Source: Poecilobothrus nobilitatus
Lineage: Eukaryota; Arthropoda; Insecta; Diptera; Dolichopodidae
Length of the DNA: 64,000 nucleotides
NCBI GenBank assembly: GCA_947095535.1
Contig: OX352773.1
Span: 91,732,670-91,796,669 of the forward strand
Direction: 5' to 3'
Positions 22,933-34,735 of this stretch are shown piece after piece; position 1 is the stretch's first letter, and every line of letters begins with the position of its first letter. The notes beneath the pieces are model-generated. The model was not told the origin of the DNA, searched no databases, and saw only the letters and a program-made list of their open reading frames with translations. A program made the translations under genes and the position numbers.

Positions 22933-24329
22933 AAACCCTTCGTTTTTTCATTACTTGTTTTTTTGATTCTATCACGATAAATTTTTGTTTTGTTCAGTAA
23001 TAGAGAATACTTTAGATATTTTTACTTTGGCTAGCTTAAACAATAATCTCTAGTCTATAAAAGACTAGTTTCTGGGTACAACCATACGTAAAGGTAGTAA
23101 TTAATTTACGAATTTAAGAAGGGTAACTATAGGAAGTTGGTAGAATAAATTTTTGCTTTCGCATTTATTAGAACATACATTATTTATTCTTAGCTATAGA
23201 CACTATATTTTCAAAAATTTTTTTTTAAACTAAACGGTAACTCTTAACAAATAAAGGCATAGTGAACTTTGTTTTTTATTTTTTTTAAATTATTTTTTTT
23301 TGTTATGGTTTTAATCATTTAAACGTAACCAATTTAAAGTGGTGGTTGCAAAAAAAAAATAAAAATGAGAGACTAATAGCGAATATTTGTAAACACGGTA
23401 GACTAATAAATTTCACCTTAATTTCCATAAAATTTGCATTTACACTGGATGTCACCATTAATTAGACAAAAAAGTAAAAGGAAAAAAAAAACAAATAACG
23501 TGAAAAAAAATTTTCTCAAATAATTTTAAATTGTTTCTTCCTTTTTTTGTTTTTTGAGTTGTTGTGATTCTGTGTGTTACTGGTGCTTCTGGTTGACATT
23601 TAAAATACTGAGCGATATATTATTAGTTTGGTATCTATAGTATTTGTATTTTCTGTATTTATTGGTATCATGAGTTGGTTTATTTTTCAAAGATTGTTTT
23701 TTCGTTTTTTTCTTTTGATATACTAGAATTTTGAAGTTCTGATTTTTTGGTTATCACATTATTTACATAACTTTATTTGGTTGTGGTTCATGCTTGTTTT
23801 GTAACAGTAGAGGCAGAGTAAGTTAAAAAATTTATGGTGTATCTATCAATTTAAGACGTTTTCAACTAATGCTTTGAAAGAAGAAATGAAAAAAATTTTA
23901 ATAAAATAAAAATATGTCCATAACAGAAATGACTACGGGACAGCGATTAAAAAACATTTAACTGCTGCTACTATTTTAATTGTTTATTTATAGAAATTAG
24001 AAAAATATATATTTTTTTTAACCTTTCTTATATTTTTTGGTGATTAACCCTTTCGACTCAGCTGGTACACATATGAATCACTAAAACCTAAAACATTCCT
24101 AAAGACATAAAACATGTATACATAAATAGGTTTTAATTTAAAACAAACGGTCTTTAAATTATTTTACTGCAATGATGATGAAAATAATGATGAAGAAAAT
24201 GAAAAGAATTATAATAACAAAGATGAAGAAGATAAAAATCATATAAAAAATCTCTTAATACTGGTGGTTTTAGTAATGATTTTTTTTTTGGAATCTATCT
24301 GATGAAATGTTCGTTCAAAAACAACTACC
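22933..24329. other. AT-rich spacer, no gene
   Basis: No gene recognised. CTAGTCT/AGACTAG near 23050-23068 is a short hairpin. An Asp/Glu/Asn-rich potential reading near 24170-24240 (GAT/GAA-rich) is low complexity and has no domain. Confidence 0.55.
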
Positions 24330-24870
24330 AGCACTTATCGGACTTGCCAAATAGGTTCCCATATGCCGGTAACATTAACAACTCCAGATGTTTTTAAGAT
24401 GTTGCTAACGAAATCTGCCTACTTTTAGATATATTGTATATGATGTACAAATGCTTTTTTTTCATATGAATATAAGTCAGTGTCTATGCAAGCATGTTAT
24501 CTGAAATTTAGTGAAACGAAATCAAATAACATGCCAACTACTTACTTGAAATTTGGTTGTTCTAGCACAACAAATTTCGGTAGCTGTCATATAACCTTTT
24601 TTTTCTTGTATAAATCACTGTCTATTGAAGCTAGGTGTCTAAAATTTTATGAAAAGAAGTTATATTCTCTGCCAACGACTTCTATAAAATTTCGTTAGCC
24701 GAGGGCAGCAGTTTCAAGTGCAAACTGTATCATACAACTGCAAAGTTTACATAAATATATTTTGGTATTTAATTAAGTAAAATATCTGAAATTTAAAAAA
24801 AGATGATTAATTTTTCTGATAGCATGATTTCGTAAGGGTATCATACAGTTGGCACAGCCAACTGTACACT
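24330..24870 (+). mobile_element. Short degenerate copy of the family D tandem-unit repeat
   Basis: Reading this strand, two degenerate units about 130-150 bp long (24475-24610 and 24615-24720) carry CAGTGTCTAT, TCTGAAATTTAGTGAAA, CATGCCAACTACTTACTTGA and AAATTTGGTTG. These are the reverse complement of the unit in 38.5-40.6 kb (CTGAGTTATT, CTAAATTTCAG, GTTGTTGGCATG, CAACCAAATTTTAC). The right end has AAGGGTATCATACAGTTGGC and a perfect hairpin. The reversed GATACCCTTACG equals the GATACCCGTATG end of the 38.4-kb element. The weak open frame at 24480-24698 is just the repeat unit. Confidence 0.6.
24845..24865. other. Terminal 9-bp hairpin of the 24-kb D repeat
   Basis: ACAGTTGGC and GCCAACTGT are exact inverted repeats around the loop ACA, immediately beside GGGTATCAT. 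It occupies the place of the TATACCC hairpins ending the related repeats. Confidence 0.7.
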
Positions 24871-27286
24871 TTAACTCTTTTTGAATAAAAAACAAATATT
24901 AAGTTTTAATATAATATGTAAAATAAAAATGCTAATATTTTATTATTCATATATTTTATAGGATGGTTGGTAAATATATGTACCATCTAACATCCCGCGT
25001 TATATATTTAAAATATAATTTTTGAAATTACTAATTTTATGTTAATAAGTTCCTGAAATTTCGATTTCAAATGCATTCAACGGATTGTATGTTGATTGCG
25101 GATAAAGAGTTTTTGTAAAGGAGTTTATAGACGTAATGTTTCAAAATCCATATTTATATCCATTTAAAGATGTTCGTTCATCGAATACTTTAAAAGTTTC
25201 ATTTTAGTGTTTAAATCGAAATTCGAAGGTGAAAAAGTACCTTTCTTTTATTTTAGTGTATACTCTTCTATATTATATTTTTACTGAAGAAATAAATTGT
25301 GTAATTCTTGAGAAAAAATAATTTTCTTTTTAAGAATTTATAGAAAATTTTTTCTGTTGAACAATTTATACCCCTTTCTTCATCCAGTCTGAGAAGCTGA
25401 GAAGCAGTTAGTCTTCTTCTTTTCTATTCATTTTCTGCGTTATATCTATTTCTGGCAATAAAGTCTTTTAACCCGCAAAAGAAGTTATTCAAATTCAATA
25501 TATTTAGTTTTAGTCGACTAAACATATTTGAAACAAAAGATTTCAACATTTTAAGTTATTTTATTGTTATCAAAATTATATATATATTTTTTTTTGTATA
25601 GACTTATTTAATTTTTTAATGTATAGCACTAAAATTTAACCAAAATATAAAGAGATTAATTCAAATATCATAAATAATTATTACAGACATAGGTTTTATC
25701 TTTTGTTCAAAATCAAAACTCCGAACATAATAATAACCAAAAAAAAAAAATTTTTAATCCTTCAAAAGTTATTTTTAAAGAGAATAGATACATATTTAGT
25801 TTTTTCTTTTATAATTTAATTCAATGGAAGCATTTTAAAAAAAAATATAGAACAAATAACAATTATAAATAAAAATCGGACTGACATAAAGTTATCTTTT
25901 CAGTGATAGCATTGCGTGATTCATAATCCCTTCTAACACTCTAATACAATGTTCAATTATTATTTTTTCTTTGTTAATTTAATGCTTTGCAACTGTAACC
26001 AAGTATATAACCTTCATAATTTTATTTATATCTACATATAAAAAAAAAAGTTCTAACCGTTAATAAGAGTTTATGATCTTCAGATTTAGATTTTAAAATC
26101 TTTGATAAAATCAAAATTTTAACAATATAAAATCTGACTTTTATGGTTGAATTCATAATTTTTAAATTTCATTTTATATTGAATTTACTGTCTGTGTGTT
26201 CGTGTGTGTGTGTATCTGTCTATTAACCGTGAAATTTTTGTTTTTGAAAAAACTTAATTTTATTATCATGAAATTAATTTCAAATAAAAAAAAAATTGAA
26301 GTTCTGTTTAACTTAAATTAAGTTGTCTTAAGTTAAATATTAAAATTAAATGGAAATGGTTTTGTTTTTACACAAATAGAGCTGTTGGCTCGTCGTTTAA
26401 TTAAGTAAATATTTATAGATAAAACCTTCAGTTTAATCAAAATTGTATAGATCTACATTGTTTAGAATCTAAACACACGTGCAGCAGTTCGCCCAATCTA
26501 GACGTTTTTCCGTGGATTGATGAAGGAAACAAACAAACTTAAACTAAAAACTATTTTTAATTGTTTGATACAATAAAAAAATTTAAAAAGTAGATCACAT
26601 TCATCTGACATAATAGTTACAATAAAAACATTTTATTTTTGTTTTTATTTTAATATTAATCCAATTTTTTAAAAAGGTTTAAAAAAAAATTTAACCAACC
26701 AATAAAGAAATGGTCTCTCATTTTATAAAATTGAAGTTTTATCAAAGATTAACTTTATGATCATTATAGGATGACGTTTAAAATTTAAAAAAAAAAGTTT
26801 AAAAATTAAGAATCTGACATATTTTAAGATTAAATTAAAAACAATTGTGTAAATCGAAAAAAAAATCGTATTTAATAAAGTATTAATAAAACCATTTATA
26901 TATTAAAATTTTGTTATAGTTCTTCGTTAGCTTTAGTTATATGTGGACATTGTGCGGTCATATTATTTCATTGAGCACCATCCAGTTGGAAATTTTACTT
27001 GACATTTAAACATTTGACATTTGACATTTCCCAAAAATGACACTTAATAAAACGACATTTAACAAAATGGACAATTATCAAAAGGACAACAATCAAAAAT
27101 TGAATTTTCAACTCTTTAATTTTATTATCTCTTTCTGGATTATCTGTGTTGAAATAATAAATATTGAAAACGTATCATCAAGTAAATGTAAACGTATCAA
27201 GTAAATGTAAAACAAGGAAAATAAAAATTAAAAGTATGTATTTTAACTTTTAATATTTGGTCTTTAGTGCATAACATATTTTTTCG
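24871..27286. other. AT-rich spacer, no gene
   Basis: No gene recognised. There is a (GT) run near 26196-26212. At 26997-27110 there is a cluster of short repeats of the type GACATTT(A/G)ACA and GGACAA(C/T)-ATCAAAA. Confidence 0.6.
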
Positions 27287-27676
27287 TTTTTTAGCACATT
27301 TCCAAAATTTAAATACTAAATTAAAAAAAAAATGTATAATTTTGATATTGTTTTACAAAGGTAAAAAAAAATTATGTCGAATGGCCTGTTCAGGTTCAAA
27401 AAATGTTAACCAGAACATGAGATATACGTATTTAAAAATAGGGCTTTTTCAAAGTTTTAGGGGCTCTAGTTCTGTATTGGATGGGGCTACATGGAAAGGT
27501 TGTTGTACAACATTAATTTTTTTGTGGGACCTATCCATGGTAAAACATTTTTTTCTCTATAATTAATCGTGTAAAAGTTTTGTAAACAGACGGGCGGACA
27601 GACGGAAGGACGGACAGACTGAAACTAATAGGCACATTTTTTCGAAATTTTTTTCAAAAGAAATGTGCTAAAAATG
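27287..27676 (-). mobile_element. Family H repeat, copy 3 (short, intact ends)
   Basis: On the minus strand it begins TTTTTAGCACATTTCTTTTG, then AAATGTGCCTATTAGTTTCA, a long (GTCY)n tract (plus-strand GACGGGCGGACAGACGG, about 27589-27620), GGACCTATCCATGG reading on plus, and ends AAATTTTGGAAATGTGCTAA. At about 390 bp it is internally deleted relative to the 20.1-kb copy, while both termini and the hairpin remain. The open frame at 27267-27566 is an accidental reading of the repeat. Confidence 0.7.
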
Positions 27677-28720
27677 TAAGTGAATACTAAAAGAATAATA
27701 CTATACTTTAAGAACTTACGTCAATGATTTAACAAGAAAACTACGTCACTGTCAACAAAGTTAAAGTCTATAAAGTTAAAGTCGATCATAAATTTAATGA
27801 CGATACGTCGATAAAGTTGGCATCGCTTATCTTTTTAGACCAACGACTAAAGCTTATAAAACGTATATATAAAAGATGAAGAAGATTGTGAATGTTTGAA
27901 CTTAAGTTCAATTATTATTAAAGAATTTTTTATCGCGAGTTAAATCCAAACAATTACGAATTAAATTTACAAAAACTCGTAAAACGTTTTATTTATGTGC
28001 TCTAAAAGGAAAAATGAAATTTTTGTTTTAAAGGAGGAATTAAATTTATGGTCTATTAAAAATTTACTATAACTTAATCTAAATATTAAAAACATTACAA
28101 TTTAATATATACTAAACTTATAATAAAAACAATTTCTATTTAATATGCGACTTCATTTTTATGAAAAATTAAAATTTTAAATTTCTGGACTATATGCTGT
28201 AACGTATCTTTTCTATTGACTCAATTTTCTTTTAAAACCCCGTCATAAATATTATGTTGCCTTATTTTTTTTTTTTTTTTGTTAAAGTCCATTGAAAAAT
28301 TAGTTTTTCTATTTTTTAACTTTTGAATTTTTTTTTGTTTTTGTTTTTATTTAGGCTTTAGAACAAGAAAAATTGATGAGCTCAAAGTTTTTCATTTCTT
28401 AATCAAACAAACTTTAAAGTTTGTTTTGTTTGTATTATTTTTTTCTCTTTTTGTTCCACAAATGTCTCAAATATTTGAGTTTCTGGTTTAATTTTTTTAC
28501 TTTTTATTAAAAAGAACAATAAAAATATAATTTTTTTTTTTAACTCAAAATTAGTGAAATAAAAATAACAAAAAATTTTATAAGAAATAAAAATATTCTC
28601 AAGTTTTTAAAATTTTTTTTGATTGTCTTTTAATTTTTGAATTTGTATAGTGTTTGTCCGCCCTTTATTCTAAAAAATCGTATTACATATTGCGATGTGC
28701 AAAAAATTAAAAGTAATAAA
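27677..28720. other. AT-rich spacer, no gene
   Basis: Nothing recognised with confidence. AAAGTTAAAGTC is repeated near 27758-27785, and poly-T occurs near 28266-28280. The 28630-28839 minus frame is antisense to the SINE at 28721. Confidence 0.6.
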
Positions 28721-28904
28721 GAGCCTCGGTGGCCTAGTAGGTAAGAGCGTATAAAATACGCTGTAAACACCGAGGGAGTGTGGGTTTGAATCCCACACAC
28801 GTCGTAAGAGTTATTCCTCCTTATGGAATTTAGAGCCACAATGAACAGGAAAGGCTAGGTAATTTCCTGTCTCAGGCAGAGAAATACTTAAAAAAAAAAA
28901 AAAA
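28721..28904 (+). mobile_element. tRNA-derived SINE, family A copy 1
   Basis: A 184-bp SINE. The tRNA-like head has a pol III A box TGGCCTAGTAGG (28730-28741), an anticodon-arm-like stem AGCGT/ACGCT with a 7-base loop, and a B box GGTTTGAATCC (28783-28793) inside a perfect GTGGG/CCCAC T arm. The 5' CCTCGG pairs with CCGAGG in the variable region rather than with a 3' acceptor strand, so this is not a functional tRNA. The body holds CGTCGTAAGAGTTATTCCTC and GGAAAGGCTAGGTAATTTCC, and ends with a 15-A tail (28890-28904). The same body, inverted and more diverged, lies 430 bp downstream. It would be transcribed by pol III and mobilised by a partner LINE; that partner is not identified. Confidence 0.75.
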
Positions 28905-29326
28905 GATGATAGAAGTGTCTAATGAGCTTCTGAGGAATTCCAAGTCACAGAAAATATGATTACCAAAATAAGTTTCAGCAACAAAATAATGTGATTAGTG
29001 ATTGATTTGTTTACTAATTTAAACATTTGATTTTAGCTTTAAATGACCCCTAATTGTTATCAGAATTTAGGAATAGCAAGTTTTGAAACATACTGGTGAA
29101 CCAAATGTTCTGAGAATCGAATTTCGCAGAATGTTCGCAGAATTTCGCATTGTAAGCTGGATTTCGAAATTTCTTTGGCTGTAACAGGTTGGGTTTCAGA
29201 TTTGCTAAGTGTCTTATAATTAATTTCCAAAATTGTTGTTTATAGTGGTTTTTTATTATTAAATATTTATTTAGTAAATTTTATAAAGAAAACCGCTAAA
29301 TTTATCGAAACCATGCCATATAATAA
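28905..29326. other. Spacer between two SINE copies
   Basis: About 420 bp of AT-rich sequence with no gene. AATTTCGCAGAATGTTCGCA near 29117-29140 contains a short direct repeat, TTCGCAGAAT. Confidence 0.6.
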
Positions 29327-29507
29327 TTTTTTTTTTAGTTTCTTCCCCTGTCACATAAATTTGACAAGAAAATTGCACAGCCTTTCCTTTCAAGGGTGGG
29401 GCTGTAATATGGTAAGAGGGAATTATTCTTACGACGTGTGATTCAAAATCCATTTCTAAGGTGTTTTACAGCGAACTTTATAGGCTCTTACCCTCTCCGT
29501 CCCCCAA
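29327..29507 (-). mobile_element. tRNA-derived SINE, family A copy 2
   Basis: The minus strand reads GGGTAAGAGCCTATAAAG (eroded A box and anticodon arm), CGCTGTAAAACACC, TTTTGAATCACACGTCGTAA (B-box region, then the same CGTCGTAAGA as copy 1), AATTCCCTCTTACCATATTA, GGAAAGGCTGTGCAATTTTC, and ends in a 10-A tail (plus-strand T run 29327-29336). The order of blocks is as in 28721-28904. The B box is damaged (CCC lost), so it is probably an older insertion. Confidence 0.65.
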
Positions 29508-31069
29508 GTTAGAATTAATATATTAATTTTATTTGAATTTGAAAAATTCTGGATTTTTGTTTTAATATTGTTTCTCTAACGGATTATTTCGAAGTTTGTA
29601 GGTCTAGAAGTATCTTTGAATACTTTTCATATTTACTTTCCATATGAAATCAGATTCAGGAACTGCTCTGGTATATTGGGATTCATGTTATATTTATTTA
29701 AGCAGCTTGTCAAATTACTTTATCATTCATTCAACAGTTTTTCGGTTTAAAATTTTGGGTTTACATTGGATTTCCATTTTTAGGGAATTTTACGAAATGT
29801 TTATCAACATTTTTTGACTTTCATTATTTTAAATTATATCATATGTTTATGGCAGGGCTTACACTGCGTTACTGTAATAACGGTAAAAATTTGTATATCT
29901 TAATTTTGTTTTAAAATTCTAAAATACACATACATGAATGAAAACAAAATTAAGAAAGAAAACGTGATGAAAATTTCAAAGTGAAAATTTAATTTTTTTT
30001 TCGTTTATTTTTTTTTATTTTTCTTTTATATTCTTTTCATCATATGGAATTCTTTTAGTGATATATGAAAGAACATTGAATTATAAGTAAAGAAAAATTG
30101 AGATATAATCAGTGAAATGTCCTTTTTAGTAAACTATTTATTTATAAAGCAAGGAAAAAAAAAACTTAAATTTAAAAAAAATCTAGAAAAAATATTTACA
30201 AAGATGACAAAAATTTTTGAAGTTTCAATTTATTTGAGCCAATCCAACACTGACAGTAAAACATAAATTACTGAGTGGAGTGAAAAATTAAGTTATTTTT
30301 CTTTTAAAAATAAATAAAACAAATTATAATGAACGTGAATAATTTTCGTATATGGATTTAGAAAATATTTTGAATTTAAAAGATTTGATTTATCTTAAAT
30401 TTTATTATGGTTTGGAAGTAATGCTCAACTATTTTGTTGTTTTATTAATTCATAGAAGCCCAATTTTTTAAAACAATGGATACATATATGGAGAAAATTT
30501 GTTAAAAACGAGTAAAATATAAATCTAATTCACACATAGACTAATTTTACTGATGAATAATCTGATTTACATTGACTAAAAGATTCATAACAAATAGAGT
30601 GTTGGTTTTATTCAGTGTAAAACAACTGTTACAACTAGAAAAAAAAAATTATTTTTAATTTTTGTATGGTTATTGCAAATAAATTAACCCTTATATGCAT
30701 GCATCAAGGGAGTTTGTTTTCAGTTTTATTGTCCTTGTAGAGTATGTTCAGTTTTTGCGTACTATGTAGTATGTGACAACATTTCTAGATGATTAAAGTT
30801 ATAGGAGTTTGTAAAAATGATTTTAGTGGTCAGAAACTAAAAATAAGGCAGAATATAAAGTCAAAAGTTTTTGAAAGCGCATATTTAATGACGATAAAAA
30901 CAATTTTGAATATTGTGCCAAAATTTGTAAATTTTTTTCAATCAAAAATTTTTAAATTTGTAAATTTTTTCCACCAAAATTTATAAATTTCCTTAGAAAT
31001 GGAAGAACAATGGAAGAAAAAATTGTGAAAAATCAAGAGACAGTTTCTTCAATTTTAAGGAAAGAAAAC
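29508..31069. other. AT-rich spacer, no gene
   Basis: Nothing recognised. The open frame at 30789-30986 is a low-complexity Lys/Phe frame with a direct repeat of AATTTGTAAATTTTTT. Confidence 0.6.
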
Positions 31070-31140
31070 CATATACATATATAATTAAGAAAACATATAC
31101 ATATATAATTAAAAAACATATACATATATAATTAAGAAAA
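31070..31140 (+). repeat. 24-bp tandem repeat, three units
   Basis: CATATACATATATAATTAAG plus AAAA occurs at 31070, 31094 and 31117. The middle unit is one base shorter. Confidence 0.85.
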
Positions 31141-31315
31141 ACTGCTAAAATTTTTAAAGATGTCGAAAAATATAAATATCCAATTTTTAACTTCTAATAG
31201 TAATTCTTAAGTACCAGGACGTTAAAACTTCTTTGAAAATTGCAAGATTTTATAGAATCGTTACGGACTTTAATGCAGGAAACAAAATCTGACGTTTGAC
31301 AAGAATGGTAAATTT
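31141..31315. other. AT-rich spacer
   Basis: Nothing recognised. Confidence 0.5.
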
Positions 31316-31652
31316 AAATACTGAATTGCAAATTGTATTATTTTAATATTGATTTATAAATTACCTGTCGTTTGGTGTTTTTATATTGAAAAAATATGAA
31401 TTAGAATCTATGATATACACATTTGAAAATAGCAATTTTTCAATTTTTGAAGGGCTATAGCTCAGTAATGGATCGGGTTATATAAAAAGATGTGCAACAA
31501 TATTAATCTATCATTAAAATGACTGATTAGAAAATTTTGTTCAATTTTAGAATTGTCTAACCCTGTAGAAGTTTTATAAACAGATGAACGGACAAACAGA
31601 GTGAAACTAATAGCAAATCAACATTTTTCAAAAATGTGCTAAAAAGCAAGAT
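31316..31652 (-). mobile_element. Family H repeat, copy 4 (3'-truncated)
   Basis: On the minus strand it begins TTTTTAGCACATTTTTGAAA, then TTGATTTGCTATTAGTTTCA, CTCTGTTTGTCCGTTCATCT (eroded (GTCY)n tract), a body with GATCCATTACTGAGCTATAG and CACCAAACGACAGGTAATTT, and then fades out. The right-hand terminal repeat is not found, so the copy is truncated. Confidence 0.6.
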
Positions 31653-31810
31653 TTGTCATATAGTTTATAAAGCTGGAATTTATATTGTAGCAAAAGCAAA
31701 TTCAGACCCAAATCTATGGTTGTCGAAACAAATTTTCATTAAATAAAAATATATTTCAAATATCATCTCAAGATAAGTGACAAGATTATGATGTTAAATT
31801 TAAAATTTAA
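31653..31810. other. AT-rich spacer
   Basis: Nothing recognised. Confidence 0.5.
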
Positions 31811-32476
31811 ACAAGTAAATGTAACAGTAAGTCGACGCAACCGACTTATTTATACCCTACACCTAAAAAATTCAAATTAAATTAAAAATCCATAAGATAT
31901 TTTAATTAGGTATTTAATATAAGCTAAAAAAAATAAATGCTTTTACAACCTTTGTAAAAAATTTCAGGTTTCTATCTTTATTAAATTCGAAGATATGCTT
32001 GTAAGGTCTTGGGAAGTGTGTGAAGGCACTCGGATCACCACCCCAATTCATCTCAAATTTAAGAGACATCATCAGAACAGGGTAGAATACAGGGTAGAAA
32101 ATTTTAGGCATATCAGGGATTCAGGAAAACACAGCCTCGTACAAAATTTTAAGTTTCTATCTTTATTAATTTCGAAGATATGCGTATTCTGTTTTGGGAG
32201 TTGTATGGGAGGTACCCGAACGCATGGTCCAATTTCGCCCATTTACAATCCCCGCCTTACCTTAGTCATTGTTAACCTACAGTATAAATTTTATCAAGAT
32301 AGCATCATTATTTTTTGAGTTATCGTGCGTACGGACGTACGGACATCGCTAAATCGACTCAGGCGGTGATCCTGATTCAGAATATATATACATGTCTATA
32401 CCTAACTCGCTTCCTTTTGGTGGTTACAAACACCATACCAAAGTTTATATACCCTATACTTAATGTGTAGGGTATA
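31811..32476 (-). mobile_element. Family T repeat, copy 3
   Basis: Inverted copy of 17307-18364. On plus it begins ACAAGTAAATGTAACAGTAA, then GTCGACGCAACCGACTTATT and TATACCCTACACCT. Two tandem-type units follow (ATTTCAGGTTTCTATCTTTA at about 31962 and TTTTAAGTTTCTATCTTTAT at about 32145). Then come GAGTTATCGTGCGTACGGAC and GTACGGACATCGCTAAATCG (reversed core), CCTTTTGGTGGTTACAAACA, and the terminal hairpin TATACCCTATA / TGTAGGGTATA (about 32447-32476). The flanking open frames (31914-32111 -, 31995-32318 +) are repeat readings. Confidence 0.72.
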
Positions 32477-33454
32477 ATAAGTAGTTTCTAAGTATTTTAA
32501 AAGTTTTAAGTTACATAAATGATTTTCCCAGCAATTACAACTAGTCTTTACATACTTTCGAGTAAATTAAAATAAAATTTGCATTCAAATTAAACAAGAA
32601 AAAAAAAAAATTTTTTTTATTTTGGTTATTTAGGTATATCTTGAAATTTTATTTTCTAATCTTCTAATTAAATAAAATGCCGCTTTTAATTTAATTTCAG
32701 ATCTTTTTTATATCATAAAAAAAAACAAAAAACATTTATAATAAAACAAAGAAAGTTAGTAAAATAGTGATGTTATTGTCATTTTATGGATGAATAGTAA
32801 ATGTAATTTTATGTTATGCTATTTTCTATAAATTATTTTTCTATTTTCTTTTATTTTTATGTTACAAAATGTTTAATCTTGAATCATAGCAGTTTGAATT
32901 TATTATTTAAAATGTTTCTTCTTTAGGGTTTTTTTTCTAATTGATAGAAAAATAAAAATTACATAAAAAAAAAGTGATAAATTAAAATAAAATTTAACAG
33001 TCCAATCAAAGTGTCCAAATCAATTTATAAGTTTTTTTTTTTTTTCTGTTTGTGGTTTCTTTTGGTCTTTTCTTGTCTTCGGTTTTTTTTTTTTACTTTA
33101 GAGTTTTATCCATTTTCTTATAAGAGAAGAACTTTTTATCTTTCTGGCTATCTAATGACACTTAAAAGCTAATAAAAATTAAAAGAAAATTTTATTGTTT
33201 TTTGATTACTTAATTATCAAGATAATTAAGAGCTTCATAAGAATAGAAAAGAAAACGATAAAGATATAAGTTAAAAACAAAATGTTGATTGTTGTTTTCA
33301 TATTTATGTTCCGTGCATTTAATTGTGTCGCATCATCATCATCATCAACATCTATGTAAATGTTAAACATCTTGTATCATAATAATATAATACTTGATGG
33401 GGACTGACTACCAACTTTATTCTGTCACTTTTTTTTTTTATTGTTTGTTGCTGT
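32477..33454. other. AT-rich spacer, no gene
   Basis: No gene recognised. (CAT)5 at 33331-33346 and several poly-T tracts. Confidence 0.6.
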
Positions 33455-34205
33455 TTTTTTAGCATATTTTTGGAAAAAAATGTCTGAAAAATGTCCTTAT
33501 TATAGTTTTACTCTGCCTATGCGTCTGTCCGTCTGTTTCTGTTCGCCAATATCATATAATTTCTATTAAGGGGTTAAGATAGAACAATGAAATTTTAACT
33601 ATGGATAGGTATTTTGAAAATATTAATGATTTAAAATAATATTTTTATGTAAGACATTTTTTATGCATTACGAAACTACAGCCTTCCAAAGTGGAAAAAG
33701 TTATATTGTCAAATGTGTACCTACATATATCTCAGGTTCTAATTAATATTTTTTCAATCTAAAAACACCAAACGATAGGGCATTATTTTAGCTTTATAAA
33801 TCAATAAAAAGTTTTGTACCTCCTCGTAAATAAATTAGTATCTAGTCAAACATTAAAAATTCTCTATACGGAGCAGCCCCACATAGTTGAAAAGAAAACC
33901 CGGTTTTCAAATTTTAGTATATAGAGTTTTACTTAGCATTTTTTCAGTTTAAAAACACCAAACGATAGGACATTTTTTTAGCTTTGTAAATCAATATCAA
34001 TGTTATACAATTTTATGCAATTTGGTATTTGAATTTACCGTTATAACAAAATAGAATATTAAAAAATTTTGCTTCATTTATATCTTTGCAACTCTTTTAA
34101 ATTGAACTGAAAAAATTAGGGTTTGAACTTTGACAGGTTTCTGCCTGTTTAAAAGCTAAGGGTTAAAAATTATTGTCTTTTATAACATGTGCATTTTTAA
34201 AAACC
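33455..34205 (+). mobile_element. Family H repeat, copy 5 (eroded)
   Basis: Starts TTTTTTTAGCATATTTTTGG with the mirrored AAAAATGTCC nearby, then TATAGTTTTACTCTGCC and GCGTCTGTCCGTCTGTTTCT ((GTCY)n tract, about 33520-33540). The body contains CGAAACTACAGCCTTCCAAA, two copies of AAAAACACCAAACGATAGG about 190 bases apart (33765 and 33954), and ends near AACATGTGCATTTTTAAAAA. The termini are more diverged than at 20.1 kb. The duplicated block shows that units were also gained here. Confidence 0.6.
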
Positions 34206-34654
34206 TTTAATTTTGTATTTTGCTTTTCTTTTTCATTTGTAAATAAAAACTTCTTAAGTAGAAACAAAAGAAAATAATTATAGAAAATCTATTTGCTATA
34301 CTCATATTTCTTTAATTTTGTTTTTTCTTTTGTTCCTATTTTGTTAACATGGCAATTATGTGTGAATATTGAATAAATTCATTTTTTATTCAAATTTAAA
34401 AAAAAAAATTTTTTTTTTTCGTGTAAAACAAAAAGTATCAGGTGACAAAGCTTCTGTTTTAAATTTTCTTATAGGTAAAAAAAAAAAATAGGTTTAATAA
34501 TTTAATTCAATAATTTCGTTAATTTTTAATAAAAAACTTTCAATTTACTAAAAATTTTTCAATATTACTGAATTTTAATTTCTTAGGGAGAGGAGATATA
34601 AGATATACATTATTACGATATAAAATTTCTACTTATTTCAAGTAGCATTTCTAT
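34206..34654. other. AT-rich spacer, no gene
   Basis: Nothing recognised. Confidence 0.55.
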
Positions 34655-34735
34655 TTATATCCAAGACCCTCCGATTGAAAGGCTGGCGCCATGAGTCACC
34701 ACTACGCCATGAGTCAGATAAAGGTTATTATCAAA
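34655..34735 (-). mobile_element. tRNA-like head, possible SINE relic
   Basis: The minus strand reads GACTCATGGCGTAGTGGTGA (a good A box), then GGCGCCAGCCTTTCAATCGG and AGGGTCTTGGATAT, where the B box is largely lost. The decamer ACTCATGGCG is duplicated on both sides of the A box. The sequence resembles the head of tRNA-derived insect SINEs more than any intact tRNA. I could not match a body or tail to the other SINEs here. Confidence 0.4.

Noticed and set aside
28721..28800. Functional tRNA gene
   Set aside because: A and B boxes are good, but there is no acceptor stem; the head is continuous with a SINE body and poly-A tail.
31070..31140. CRISPR-like array
   Set aside because: Three contiguous 24-bp units with no spacers; a simple tandem repeat in eukaryotic DNA.
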